This document shows, piece by piece, positions 1 to 7,927 of a stretch of 27,953 nt of DNA (its first letter is position 1; each line of letters starts with the position of its first letter). Made by a program: the position numbers and the translations under genes. The notes below the pieces were generated by a model. It had not been told where the DNA came from and made no database searches. It saw only the letters and a list, made by a program, of their open reading frames with translations. This DNA is from DATGFB01 sp032160545 (lineage in GTDB: Bacteria > Actinomycetota > Actinomycetes > Mycobacteriales > Jatrophihabitantaceae), in NCBI GenBank assembly GCA_032160545.1, contig JAVHVN010000024.1, positions 1 to 27,953 on the forward strand. Direction: 5' to 3'.

Positions 1-1676
1 GACAGCATCGCCTCCCGATCGGAGAGCCGGCGCCGCAGTTCGGCGTACTCGGCGAAGTCACCGGCGTCGCATTCCATCTTCGACTCGTACTCGCGCAGCG
101 TTGTTTCGTTGGCCCTGATCTGGCGCAGCAGCCCGGCCACCGACCGGTCGGCCTGGAACTGCGCGAAGGAGGACTCGAGCAGGTCGCGTGCCGCGGCGCG
201 TCCCATCTGCCCGACCAGATTGACGGCCATGTTGTACGAGGGCCGGAAGGACGACCGCAACGGGTAGGTGCGGGTGGAGGCGAGACCTGCGACCCGACCG
301 GGATCGAGCTCAGGCCCCCAGAGGACGACCGCATGCCCTTCGATGTCGATGCCACGGCGTCCGGCGCGCCCGGTCAGCTGCGTGTACTCCCCCGGCGTGA
401 TGTCGGCGTGGGTCTCACCGTTGAACTTGGTGAGCCGTTCCAGCACCACGCTGCGAGCCGGCATGTTGATGCCGAGAGCGAGGGTCTCCGTCGCGAAGAC
501 CGCGCGCACGAGCCCCTGGACGAACAGCTGCTCGACCGTCTCCTTGAACGTCGGAAGCATCCCGGCGTGGTGCGCGGCCACGCCGCGCCGCAGGCCGTCG
601 CGCCACTCCCAGTAGCCGAGCACCTCGAGGTCCTCGGGCGGGATCGCTGCGGTGCGCTCGTCGATGATGTCGTCGATCCGGTCGCGCTCGTCCTCGCTCG
701 TCAGCCAGAGCCCGGCTGCGACGCACTGCCGCACGGCAGCGTCACACCCCGCACGGCTGAAGACGAAGGTGATGGCGGGCAGCAGGCCTTCGCGGTCGAG
801 CAGGCCGATGACGTCGGGGCGGTGCGGCGGGCGCCAGCCGCGCAGCACCCGGCCCCCTCCGCCGCGCCGGGCGGCGCCGGGGTCGAGGTAGCGCATGCGC
901 TCGTCGATGTAGCGCTTGAGCTCGGGGTTGACCCCCGCGGCGGAACCGGTGGCCGGGCGGGCGGCGACGACGTCGGCGTCGGCCGAGGCGAAGAGGTCGA
1001 ACATCCGCAGCCCGACGAGCATGTGCTGCCAGAGCGGCACCGGGCGTTGTTCGTGCACGATGACCCGGGTCTCGCCACGGACGGACACGAGCCACTCGCC
1101 GAACTCCTCCGCGTTCGACACGGTCGCCGACAGTGACACCAGCCGGACCGATGCCGGCAGGTGGATGATCACCTCTTCCCACACGGCCCCGCGGAACCGG
1201 TCGCCCAGGTAGTGCACCTCGTCCATGACCACGTAGCCGAGGTCGGTGAGCGAGGCGCTACCGACGTAGAGCATGTTGCGCAGCACCTCAGTGGTCATCA
1301 CCACGATCGGCGCGTCCCCGTTGACCGCGTTGTCACCGGTCAGCAGGCCGACCTTGGCTGCTCCATGGCGCTCGACGAGGTCGTTGTACTTCTGGTTCGA
1401 CAACGCCTTGATCGGCGTCGTGTAGAAGCACTTCTGCCCGGCCGCGAGCGCGAGGTGGACAGCGAACTCACCCACGACCGTCTTGCCGGACCCGGTGGGC
1501 GCGCAGACCAGCACCGCGTAGCCGTCCTCGAGCCACTCGCAGGCCTCGACCTGGAAGTCGTCGAGCGAGAACGGGTAGCCCGAGCGGAAGTCCTGCAGCG
1601 CCGGATGCCGGCTGCGCTGCCGGGCCGCGGCGTACCGTTCGCTCGGCGACGGACCGTCCAGCCCATCCAGCGACAT
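1..1676 (-). CDS. helY: DEAD/DEAH-box superfamily 2 RNA/DNA helicase, HelY-like (3' end off the window)
   Basis: ATP-dependent helicase of the Ski2/Mtr4-like class, probably acting on structured RNA in the cytoplasm. The reading frame is open from an ATG at 1676 to the left edge, so about 558 N-terminal residues are present and the C-terminal part is missing. Visible motifs in order: Walker A APTGSGKT (residues 59-66), the DEVH box (152-155), motif III LSAT, and motif VI QLTGRAGRRG. The N-terminus (RHPALQDFRSGYPFSLDDFQ) is typical of mycobacterial HelY. It lies just downstream of tatC, as in Mycobacterium tuberculosis, which supports the orthology. There is no good Shine-Dalgarno sequence; a TAGGCT element ends six bases before the ATG, so a leaderless mRNA of its own is possible. 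The biochemical substrate is not shown by the sequence. Confidence 0.93.
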   Translation of the reverse strand, partial: MSLDGLDGPSPSERYAAARQRSRHPALQDFRSGYPFSLDDFQVEACEWLEDGYAVLVCAPTGSGKTVVGEFAVHLALAAGQKCFYTTPIKALSNQKYNDLVERHGAAKVGLLTGDNAVNGDAPIVVMTTEVLRNMLYVGSASLTDLGYVVMDEVHYLGDRFRGAVWEEVIIHLPASVRLVSLSATVSNAEEFGEWLVSVRGETRVIVHEQRPVPLWQHMLVGLRMFDLFASADADVVAARPATGSAAGVNPELKRYIDERMRYLDPGAARRGGGGRVLRGWRPPHRPDVIGLLDREGLLPAITFVFSRAGCDAAVRQCVAAGLWLTSEDERDRIDDIIDERTAAIPPEDLEVLGYWEWRDGLRRGVAAHHAGMLPTFKETVEQLFVQGLVRAVFATETLALGINMPARSVVLERLTKFNGETHADITPGEYTQLTGRAGRRGIDIEGHAVVLWGPELDPGRVAGLASTRTYPLRSSFRPSYNMAVNLVGQMGRAAARDLLESSFAQFQADRSVAGLLRQIRANETTLREYESKMECDAGDFAEYAELRRRLSDREAML

Positions 1677-1682
1677 GTAGCC

Positions 1683-1688
1683 AGCCTA
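1683..1688 (-). promoter_or_regulatory. Putative -10 element for leaderless helY transcript
   Basis: TAGGCT on the minus strand is followed by exactly six bases and then the helY ATG. This fits the actinobacterial TANNNT -10 with transcription starting at the A of the start codon. No convincing -35 is visible. The same spacing recurs at pafA, pafB and the VOC gene in this window. Confidence 0.45.
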
Positions 1689-1787
1689 GGTGGGCGGCAC
1701 CAGCACCGGCAGCGCGGCGGCCACGCAGTCCGTCCGCACGGGTAGCGCGGCGACGAACTCGCCGTCGGCGTAGGGCACGATCCTCAC
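1686..1787 (-). CDS. Possible small ORF (33 aa) between tatC and helY
   Basis: A GTG codon overlaps the tatC stop in a GTGA arrangement, the usual sign of translational coupling. The frame runs 33 codons and ends in a TAG nine bases before the helY start. The product would begin MRIVPYADGEFVAALPVRTD and end in a short hydrophobic, proline-containing tail. I recognise no family. It may be a real leader-like peptide, the remnant of a longer gene, or chance in high-GC sequence. The tight overlap is the only positive argument. Confidence 0.25.
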   Translation of the reverse strand: MRIVPYADGEFVAALPVRTDCVAAALPVLVPPT

Positions 1788-2695
1788 GTCGTATCCGCCC
1801 AGGATTCGTCGGCACGCAGCGGTTCGGGGATCGCGTCGACCTGCGATGGAACCTCGTCGTCGGGGAACTCCTCGGGACCGGCCAGCTGTGCACGCCGGTC
1901 GCGGCGTCGCTCGCGGAGCACCGCGAACAGCACCGCGAACTCGTAGAGCACGACCATCGGCAGGGCCATCGCGCACATCGTGTACGGGTCGGTGCTGGGC
2001 GTCGCGACAGCGGCGAAGGCGAAGATCAGGAAGATCGCGAGGCGCTGCGACTTCTTGAGCAGACGGGCCGGCAGTACCCCGGCGAGATTGGCCATGATCA
2101 CCAGCAGGGGCAGCTCGAACGCGGCGCCGAACACGATCAGCATCAGCGTGACGAAGCCGATGTACTTGTTCACCGTCAGGATCGCCTGGGTCTGGTCGGT
2201 GCCGGCCCGGAGCAGGACGTTGAGGCCCTTGGTCAGCACCACGTACGCGAGCGCCATGCCCGCGGCGAACAGCAGCGTCGAGGCGACGATGAAGACGATC
2301 GTGTACCTGCGCTCGTTCTTGCGCAGCCCTGGGGTGATGAACGCCCAGATCTGGTACAGCCACAGCGGTGCGGTGAGGACGGCGCCGGAGATCAGCGAGA
2401 TCTGCAGCCGCGAGGTGAATCCGTCGAGCACACCCTGGTAGGTCAGCACGCACTTGTTGATGCCGGCCGGCTGGTACCGATATCTCGCCGGCACTGAGCA
2501 GTACGGGTGCTTCAGGAACGACAGGATCGGGTCGTACAGGAACCAGCCGAGCACCCCGCCCGCGATGATGAACAGCACGACGAGGATGAGCCGGCGCCGC
2601 AGCTCCCGCAGATGATCGAGCACCGACATGCGGCCCTCGGGGTTGGCCGGGCGCCCGCGCAGCCGCCGCAGGCCGCGGCCGAGCATGGTCGTCAC
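1784..2695 (-). CDS. tatC: Sec-independent protein translocase TatC
   Basis: Polytopic membrane receptor of the twin-arginine pathway, which exports folded proteins. The 303-residue product has the TatC signature HLRELRRRL (about 28-36), the AFITPGL loop motif, GAAFELPLL in the middle and six predicted membrane helices. The C-terminal cytoplasmic tail is long, acidic and proline-containing, as in other actinobacterial TatC proteins. Translation probably starts at GTG 2695, one base after the stop of the upstream small membrane protein; ATG 2686 is an alternative. Tat substrates visible in this window include the Rieske lipoprotein at 11195. Position between the paf genes and helY is conserved in actinobacteria. 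Confidence 0.96.
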   Translation of the reverse strand: MTTMLGRGLRRLRGRPANPEGRMSVLDHLRELRRRLILVVLFIIAGGVLGWFLYDPILSFLKHPYCSVPARYRYQPAGINKCVLTYQGVLDGFTSRLQISLISGAVLTAPLWLYQIWAFITPGLRKNERRYTIVFIVASTLLFAAGMALAYVVLTKGLNVLLRAGTDQTQAILTVNKYIGFVTLMLIVFGAAFELPLLVIMANLAGVLPARLLKKSQRLAIFLIFAFAAVATPSTDPYTMCAMALPMVVLYEFAVLFAVLRERRRDRRAQLAGPEEFPDDEVPSQVDAIPEPLRADESWADTT

Positions 2696-2696
2696 G

Positions 2697-2909
2697 TCAC
2701 GACCGGAGCAGTCTGACGGAAGCGAGCCGCTGCGTCGCCGTGCTCAGCTCGGCGCCCACCCGCTGCAGTTCGCCCTGGACGGCCTGCAGCCGGGCCAGGT
2801 CGGCGCGCAGCCGGTTGGCCTTCCAGACGATCTCGTAGGCACAGAATCCGAGCACGACGAGCGCCACGGCCAGGGCGCCGCCCCAGGCGATGAGCGCGAT
2901 CCAGTGCAC
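2697..2909 (-). CDS. Small single-pass membrane protein with C-terminal amphipathic helix, in the usual tatA position
   Basis: A 70-residue product from GTG 2909. Residues about 3-25 form a hydrophobic segment (HWIALIAWGGALAVALVVLG), followed by a highly charged helical region rich in Arg, Leu and Gln (KANRLRADLARLQAVQGELQ) that could form an amphipathic helix or coiled coil. This TM-plus-amphipathic layout resembles TatA/TatB, and tatA normally lies between pafC and tatC. However, the conserved Phe-Gly hinge and the following Pro-containing TatA motif are absent, so I do not call it TatA. It is tightly packed: one base before tatC and ten after pafC. It could be a divergent Tat component or an unrelated small membrane protein. 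Confidence 0.7.
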   Translation of the reverse strand: MHWIALIAWGGALAVALVVLGFCAYEIVWKANRLRADLARLQAVQGELQRVGAELSTATQRLASVRLLRS

Positions 2910-2919
2910 CTCGGCGACT

Positions 2920-3885
2920 CTACTTCGCGTGAGCCGTGACGGAGCTGGCATAGGCCGCGAGCGCCTCGATCGCCTCGGTACGGATCGACTCAGCGAGCCA
3001 CTCCGGTGAGAGAACCTCGACCTGGCCGGCCGAGCCGAGCACGAGCGCGCGCACCCAGGCCGGGTCGGCCACGCGCAGCTTGACGTGCAGTGTGCCGCCG
3101 ACCTCGGCGACGTCGTCGGTCGAGTAGTAGTCGGCGACCCAGAAGTACGCCGGCGACAGCCGCAGCGTCGCGAGCAGGTGGTCGTCAGCCGGCTGGAAGA
3201 CGCCCTCGTCGAGATTGCGAAGTGCCACGTTGGCAGGCGGCGCGCTCGGCTCGTCCAGCAGCTCGACGTACTCGACCCGGTCGACGCGGAAGACCCGCAT
3301 GCCCTCGGCGCTGCGGCACCACGCCTCGAGGTAGTCGTGGCCGTCGGCCTGGAACAACCGCACCGGGTCGACGACGCGTTCGGTCGTCTCGTCCCGCGTC
3401 GCCGTGTAGTAGCGCAGCAGCAGTGCGCGCCGCTCGTCCAGTGCGCGCTGCAGGACGGGCAATGTGCGGGCGAGTTCGTCGAGTTCGATGGCGACGGTCG
3501 TGTCGTCCACCGCACCACCCGCGGCCGTCTCCACCTTGGCCAGGGCGCGCTGGACGGCTTCGCTGTCCGCGAGGCCCGGCGTCTCGGCGAGCGTGCGCAG
3601 CGCCACGACGAGCGCGAGCGCTTCCTCGTTGGTCAGCCGCAGCGGGCGGCTCATCCCGGCGTCGAAGATCACCGACACCGAGCCGCCCTCGAAGGACAGA
3701 TCGATCAGATCACCGGGTCCGTGACCGGGCAGTCCGCACATCCACAGCAACCCGAGGTCCCGCCGCAGCTGCTCCTCGGTGATGCCGAAGTCGGCGGCCG
3801 CGTCGGCGGCCGCGATGCCCTGGTGGGCCAGGAAGTACGGCACGAGCGCGAGCAGCCTCGGCAGGCGCTCCTCGTTGCCGCTCAT
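2920..3885 (-). CDS. pafC: WYL-domain transcriptional activator subunit PafC
   Basis: Second subunit of the PafBC activator, which in mycobacteria drives the RecA-independent DNA-damage response. The 321-residue protein has an N-terminal winged-helix segment (LALVPYFLAHQGIAAADAAADFGITEEQLRRDLGLL region) and a C-terminal WYL-type domain with YLEAWCRSAEGMRVFRVDRV, the region that senses ligand in this family. Its ATG overlaps the pafB stop (ATGA), so the two are translationally coupled. Linkage to pafA is conserved across actinobacteria although PafBC is not needed for pupylation. It ends ten bases before the small membrane protein start. Single-stranded DNA has been proposed as the effector in mycobacteria; the sequence here does not show that. 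Confidence 0.93.
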   Translation of the reverse strand: MSGNEERLPRLLALVPYFLAHQGIAAADAAADFGITEEQLRRDLGLLWMCGLPGHGPGDLIDLSFEGGSVSVIFDAGMSRPLRLTNEEALALVVALRTLAETPGLADSEAVQRALAKVETAAGGAVDDTTVAIELDELARTLPVLQRALDERRALLLRYYTATRDETTERVVDPVRLFQADGHDYLEAWCRSAEGMRVFRVDRVEYVELLDEPSAPPANVALRNLDEGVFQPADDHLLATLRLSPAYFWVADYYSTDDVAEVGGTLHVKLRVADPAWVRALVLGSAGQVEVLSPEWLAESIRTEAIEALAAYASSVTAHAK

Positions 3886-4913
3886 TCGTGGACCCCCGCG
3901 ACGGCCGACAACCGCTCGCGCACGGCGGCCACCAGATCGGGTGGTTCCAGCACCGTTGCGCTCGTGCCCGCGCTCGTCACGATGCGGGCGAGCCAGGCGC
4001 GGTCGCTGAAATTGACGGTGAGCACGCCGTCGAGCTCGGAGCCGGCGAGCCGGCGCAACTGCCCGGCACCGGCTCCCGATACCCGGATCCGTGCGACTCT
4101 GGTGTCGTCGGGCGAGCGTCCCGCGACCAGCTTGACGAGATCGACGGAGTCCGGGCGAGCGAACGACGCCGGCCGGCCGGCGAACTCGACCTTGCCCACG
4201 ATCCGCGACAGCCGGAAGCTGCGGGCCGCGCCGCGATCGCGGTCGAAGCCCGCGACGTACCACCGCCGGCGCCAGGACAACACTCCCCAGGGTTCGAGCG
4301 TTCGGCGCTCGGCGGATCCGGATCCCGACTTCTGGTAGGCGAAGCCGACCGGCCGGGACAGCCGGGCTGCCTCGAGCAGGGTCGGCAGGCTCGGGTCGCT
4401 GGCGTCGATCGCCGGCACGGCGCCCGGCGTCGCGCCGGCCTGCACGTCGGTGCCGGCGGCGCGCAGCTTCATCAGCGCCGCCCGCGCCGGCTCGCCGAGG
4501 GTGGCCGACTGCCACAGGCGCGCCGCCAGGCCGATCGCGGCTGCCTCGGCGGCGTCGAACTCGATCGGCGGCAGTTCGTAGTCCCGCCGGCTGATGCGGT
4601 ACCCCTCGTCGGGGTCGAAGGCGCTGTTGCGGCCGGTCTCGAGCGGGATGCCCAGATCACGCAGTTCGGCCTTGTCGCGCTCGAACATCCGCTTGAAGGC
4701 CTCGTCGGTGCTGGGGCTGCCGTCGGACGCCTCGTATCCCGGGACGGCGTCGCGGATCCGCTCGGCGGAGATGAACTGGCGCGTCGAGAGCAGGCAGATC
4801 ACGAGGTTGACGAGTCGTTCCGCGCGCCGAGCTGCCATGTCCTCGAACGTAATGCCCGTCCGGGCGCGTCGGGCGACGGCGCGCGTGGATGTGCCTGCGG
4901 CCCGGCCTGCCAT
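3882..4913 (-). CDS. pafB: WYL-domain transcriptional activator subunit PafB
   Basis: First subunit of the PafBC DNA-damage activator. The 343-residue frame holds an N-terminal helix-turn-helix (RAERLVNLVICLLSTRQF and FKRMFERDKAELRDLGIPLE), and a WYL domain whose core is WYVAGFDRDRGAARSFRLSR. Two starts are possible. ATG 4913 is preceded by TAACCT and six bases, which fits leaderless expression. ATG 4838 gives MAARRAERLVN and matches the length of mycobacterial PafB (about 330 residues), but its purine-rich stretch sits too close to the ATG for a normal ribosome site. The gene starts 40 bases after the pafA stop and overlaps pafC by four bases. Confidence 0.92.
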   Translation of the reverse strand: MAGRAAGTSTRAVARRARTGITFEDMAARRAERLVNLVICLLSTRQFISAERIRDAVPGYEASDGSPSTDEAFKRMFERDKAELRDLGIPLETGRNSAFDPDEGYRISRRDYELPPIEFDAAEAAAIGLAARLWQSATLGEPARAALMKLRAAGTDVQAGATPGAVPAIDASDPSLPTLLEAARLSRPVGFAYQKSGSGSAERRTLEPWGVLSWRRRWYVAGFDRDRGAARSFRLSRIVGKVEFAGRPASFARPDSVDLVKLVAGRSPDDTRVARIRVSGAGAGQLRRLAGSELDGVLTVNFSDRAWLARIVTSAGTSATVLEPPDLVAAVRERLSAVAGVHE

Positions 4914-4919
4914 GGGGCC

Positions 4920-4925
4920 AGGTTA
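4920..4925 (-). promoter_or_regulatory. Putative internal promoter (-10) for leaderless pafBC
   Basis: TAACCT on the minus strand, six bases upstream of the ATG at 4913, in the 40-base gap after pafA. There is no Shine-Dalgarno sequence before that ATG. It would let pafBC be expressed separately from pafA. The -35 region is not recognisable. Confidence 0.4.
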
Positions 4926-4953
4926 GTGGGTCCGCGGGCCGTCCCCCACCGAC

Positions 4954-6312
4954 TTACATGGAGGCGATCAGCTTCTCGACCCGCTCGTCGACGCTGCGGT
5001 ACGGGTCCTTGCAGAGCACGGTCCGCTGAGCCTGGTCGTTGAGCTTCAGATGCACCCAGTCCACGGTGAAGTCCCGCCGCTTCTCCTGCGCCCGCTTGAT
5101 GAAGTCGCCGCGCAGCTTGGCGCGGGTGGTCTGCGGCGGAACGGTCTTGGCCTCGAAGATCGCGAGGTCGGAGACCACGCGCTCGACGGCCCGGGCCCGC
5201 TGCAGCAGGTAGTACAGACCGCGCTGGCGGGAGATGTCGTGGTAGGCGAGGTCGAGTTGCGCGATGCGCGGCGACGACAGCGGCAAGTCGTGCTTGGCGC
5301 GGTAGCGCTCGATGAGCTGGTACTTGGTCGCCCAGTCGATCTCGCGGTCGATGAGCGTGAGGTCCTGCTGCTCGACGGCGTCGAGCGTGCGTCCCCACAG
5401 CTCGAGGACCCGCTTGCTGGCGTCGTCCTCGCCGGTGCGCCCGACGAACTCGACGGCCTTCCCGTAGTACTCGCGCTGGATGTCGAGCGCCGAGGCGGTG
5501 CGGCCGGCAGCGAGGCGGATGGACCGCGTTCCGGTCAAATCGTGGCTGATCTCGCGGATCGCGCGGATGGGGTTCTCGAGCGTGAGGTCGCGGAACGTCA
5601 CGCCGGCCTCGATCATCCGCAGCACGAGATCGGCCGAGCCGACCTTGAGCATCGTGGTCGCCTCGTTCATGTTCGAGTCGCCGACGATGACGTGCAGCCG
5701 GCGGTAGCGCTCGGCATCGGCGTGCGGCTCGTCACGGGTGTTGATGATCGGACGGCTGCGGGTGGTTGCCGACGAGACACCCTCCCAGATGTGCTCGGCA
5801 CGCTGACTGATGCAGTACACGGCACCGCGGGGGGTCTGCAGCACCTTGCCCGCCCCGCAGATCACCTGCCGCGTGACCAGGAACGGGATCAGGACGTCCG
5901 CCAGCCTGCTGAACTCGCCGTGGCGCCCGACCAGGAAGTTCTCGTGACACCCGTACGAGTTGCCCGCGGAGTCGGTGTTGTTCTTGAACAGGTAGATGTC
6001 GCCGGCGATGCCCTCGTCGTGCAGCCGCTTCTCGGCGTCGACGACGAGCCCCTCGAGGATGCGCTCCCCCGCCTTGTCGTGCGCCACCAGGCTGGTCAGC
6101 GAGTCGCACTCGGGCGTGGCGTACTCGGGGTGGCTGCCGACGTCGAGGTAGAGGCGGGCGCCGTTCTTGAGAAAGACGTTGGACGAACGGCCCCACGAGA
6201 CGACCCGGCGGAACAGGTACCGCGCGACCTCGTCGGGCGACAGGCGCCGCTGGCCGTGGAACGTGCACGTAACTCCGTACTCGTTCTCGATGCCGAAGAT
6301 GCGCTTGTGCAC
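4954..6312 (-). CDS. pafA: Pup--protein ligase PafA
   Basis: Glutamine-synthetase-like ligase that joins the C-terminal glutamate of Pup to lysines of target proteins, marking them for the Mpa/proteasome. The product is 452 residues, the normal length. Visible motifs: the ATP/metal-binding start FGIENEYGVTC with Glu9, and LYLDVGSHPEYATPECD with Asp57 matching the conserved catalytic aspartate loop. The start is GTG 6312 (MHKRIFGIENEYG); it has no Shine-Dalgarno sequence but TACTGT lies six bases upstream, as in a leaderless mRNA. The usual partner Pup is encoded at 13418-13624. Pup here ends in GGQ, so the deamidase/depupylase Dop is needed to make the ligatable glutamate, yet dop is not in this window. 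Confidence 0.97.
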   Translation of the reverse strand: MHKRIFGIENEYGVTCTFHGQRRLSPDEVARYLFRRVVSWGRSSNVFLKNGARLYLDVGSHPEYATPECDSLTSLVAHDKAGERILEGLVVDAEKRLHDEGIAGDIYLFKNNTDSAGNSYGCHENFLVGRHGEFSRLADVLIPFLVTRQVICGAGKVLQTPRGAVYCISQRAEHIWEGVSSATTRSRPIINTRDEPHADAERYRRLHVIVGDSNMNEATTMLKVGSADLVLRMIEAGVTFRDLTLENPIRAIREISHDLTGTRSIRLAAGRTASALDIQREYYGKAVEFVGRTGEDDASKRVLELWGRTLDAVEQQDLTLIDREIDWATKYQLIERYRAKHDLPLSSPRIAQLDLAYHDISRQRGLYYLLQRARAVERVVSDLAIFEAKTVPPQTTRAKLRGDFIKRAQEKRRDFTVDWVHLKLNDQAQRTVLCKDPYRSVDERVEKLIASM

Positions 6313-6318
6313 GAGTCC

Positions 6319-6324
6319 ACAGTA
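6319..6324 (-). promoter_or_regulatory. Putative -10 element for leaderless pafA transcript
   Basis: TACTGT on the minus strand, then six bases, then the GTG start of pafA. Fits TANNNT with transcription starting at the start codon. A possible weak -35 lies about 17 bases further upstream but is not convincing. Confidence 0.45.
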
Positions 6325-6392
6325 GAGGCCCGCGGGCGAGACGCCACTGGCGGCGACGGCGGCGACGGCGGATCGAGCGCGATGGCCGGGGC

Positions 6393-6429
6393 TTGACCGT
6401 CGCGTTTACAAAGAGCATCCTTGTGTAAA
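6393..6429 (+). promoter_or_regulatory. alkB promoter with overlapping inverted-repeat operator (probable TetR site)
   Basis: An inverted repeat TTTACA-N13-TGTAAA spans 6405-6429, with extra matching positions inside the arms. A -35-like TTGACC lies at 6393-6398 and, 17 bases later, a -10-like CATCCT at 6416-6421, so the repeat covers the spacer and -10. AT-rich sequence here stands out against the GC-rich surroundings. The obvious candidate ligand-sensing repressor is the TetR protein encoded two genes downstream at 7928-8554. The divergent spacer (6313-6485) also holds a 9-bp tandem repeat GGCGGCGAC at 6349-6366. Confidence 0.6.
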
Positions 6430-6485
6430 GCCGATCGACCTACCGTCACCGTTTGTCGATGAGGCGAGAGGCGAGGGAGCCCGCG

Positions 6486-7709
6486 ATGCGCGACGGATCT
6501 CTGTCCGGCAAGGCCCGGGTTGACGACGCGACCGCCGTCCGTCCTGGCTGGCGCGACGGCAAGCGATACCTATGGCTGCTGGGCGCGGTCGTCCCCGCCC
6601 TGCTGTTCGCGGGGTGGGGCCTGGTCAACCTGACCGGGCTCGGCCTGTTCTGGTGGATGGGGCCGCTGTTCGTCTACCTGATCATCCCCGTGCTCGACGT
6701 CCTCTTCGGCGACGACCCGAGCAACCCGCCGGAGGAGATCGTCGCCTGGCTCGAACAGGACCGCTACTACCGCTGGGTGACCTACGCGTTCCTGCCGCTG
6801 CAGTTCGTGGCGCTGTTCGTCGGCTTCTGGCTCATGACGCGCCACGGCGGCCTGCCGGTCATCGACCGGATCGGCATCGCGGTGACGCTCGGCTCGCTCA
6901 ACGGCGTTGCGATCAACACCGCGCACGAGCTCGGCCACAAGAAGGAGCACCTCGAGCGTTGGTTCGCGCGCGTCGCCCTGGCGCCGAGCGGATACGGGCA
7001 CTTCTTCATCGAGCACAACCGGGGCCACCATGTTCGCGTCGCGACCCCGGAGGACCCCGCGTCGAGCCGGCTCGGCGAGTCGTTCTGGGCATTCTGGCCG
7101 CGGACGGTCAGCGGCAGCGTGCGCAACTCGTGGCGCCTGGAGCGCACCCGCCTGCGCCGCATGGACAAGCGGGTGCTCAGCCTCCGCAACGACGTGCTCA
7201 ACGCATGGGCGATGACCGTCGTGCTCTGGGCCGCGGTGATCGCACTGTTCGGCGTCGGCGTGCTGCCGTACCTGATCCTGCAGGCGGTGTTCGCCTTCAG
7301 CCTGCTCGAGGCGGTGAACTACCTCGAGCACTACGGACTGGTGCGCCAGCAGCTGCCGAACGGCCGGTGGGAGCGGGTGAGTCCGCGCCACAGCTGGAAC
7401 AACAACCACGTGGTGACGAACCTGTTCCTCTACCAGCTGCAGCGGCACAGCGACCACCACGCCAATCCCACCCGCCGCTACCAGGCGCTGCGGCACTTCG
7501 AGGAGTCGCCGCAGCTGCCCAGCGGCTACGCGTCGATGATCGTGCTGTGCTACGTCCCACCGCTGTGGCGCCGGGTCATGGACCGTCGCGTGCTCGCGCA
7601 CTACGGCGGGGACGTCACGCAGGCCAATGTCGATCCGCGCAAGCGGGAGCGGGTGCTCGCCCGCTACGGCGTGCCGGCACCGGCGGCGGGCGCGACGGTC
7701 GCAGCCTGA
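6486..7709 (+). CDS. alkB: Alkane 1-monooxygenase AlkB
   Basis: Membrane di-iron hydroxylase that oxidises medium-chain n-alkanes to 1-alkanols, using electrons from rubredoxin. The 407-residue protein has all the histidine boxes of the family: HELGHK (147-152), EHNRGHH (176-182), NYLEHYGL (278-285) and LQRHSDHHA (318-326), with several hydrophobic membrane segments around residues 30-75, 98-118 and 240-280. ATG 6486 is chosen because AGGGAG lies six bases upstream; an in-frame upstream ATG at 6459 and GTG-type starts lack this. It begins an apparent operon with rubredoxin and TetR genes, the arrangement found in Rhodococcus and Dietzia alkane clusters. Expression is probably controlled by the inverted repeat over its promoter. 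Confidence 0.97.
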   Translation: MRDGSLSGKARVDDATAVRPGWRDGKRYLWLLGAVVPALLFAGWGLVNLTGLGLFWWMGPLFVYLIIPVLDVLFGDDPSNPPEEIVAWLEQDRYYRWVTYAFLPLQFVALFVGFWLMTRHGGLPVIDRIGIAVTLGSLNGVAINTAHELGHKKEHLERWFARVALAPSGYGHFFIEHNRGHHVRVATPEDPASSRLGESFWAFWPRTVSGSVRNSWRLERTRLRRMDKRVLSLRNDVLNAWAMTVVLWAAVIALFGVGVLPYLILQAVFAFSLLEAVNYLEHYGLVRQQLPNGRWERVSPRHSWNNNHVVTNLFLYQLQRHSDHHANPTRRYQALRHFEESPQLPSGYASMIVLCYVPPLWRRVMDRRVLAHYGGDVTQANVDPRKRERVLARYGVPAPAAGATVAA

Positions 7710-7734
7710 CCGGATTCCCTGATTGGATGACACG

Positions 7735-7923
7735 GTGAGCAGGTACCGCTGCGAGGTGTGCGACTACGTCTACGACGAGGCGGCCGGCGAGCCGCGCGAG
7801 GGGTTCCCCGCCGGCACCCCGTGGTCCGAGGTCCCCGACGACTGGTGCTGCCCCGACTGCGGTGTCCGCGAGAAGCTCGACTTCGCCACCGTGGGCGAGT
7901 CCGGTGCCCCCACGCCGGCCTGA
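7735..7923 (+). CDS. rubA: Rubredoxin
   Basis: Small one-iron electron carrier, the expected donor to AlkB. The 62-residue product from GTG 7735 has two CxxC knuckles, YRCEVCDYVYDEAAGE near the N-terminus and WCCPDCGVREKLDF after residue 38, with the usual GxPxGTPW middle (GFPAGTPWSEVPDDW). An in-frame TTG at 7723 would add four residues; no clear ribosome site separates the two. It follows alkB by 25 bases and precedes the TetR gene by four. The sequence of the knuckles fits the AlkG2-type, alkane-competent rubredoxins that accompany actinobacterial alkB, but this subtype call is inference. Confidence 0.95.
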   Translation: MSRYRCEVCDYVYDEAAGEPREGFPAGTPWSEVPDDWCCPDCGVREKLDFATVGESGAPTPA

Positions 7924-7927
7924 GCGG

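Noticed and set aside
2697..2909. Annotation as TatA
   Set aside because: Position fits, but the Phe-Gly hinge and the following conserved residues are missing; kept as a separate unknown protein.
3085..6396. Long plus-strand open frames opposite pafA, pafB and pafC
   Set aside because: Typical antisense frames in GC-rich DNA: no recognisable domain, and strongly conserved proteins on the other strand.
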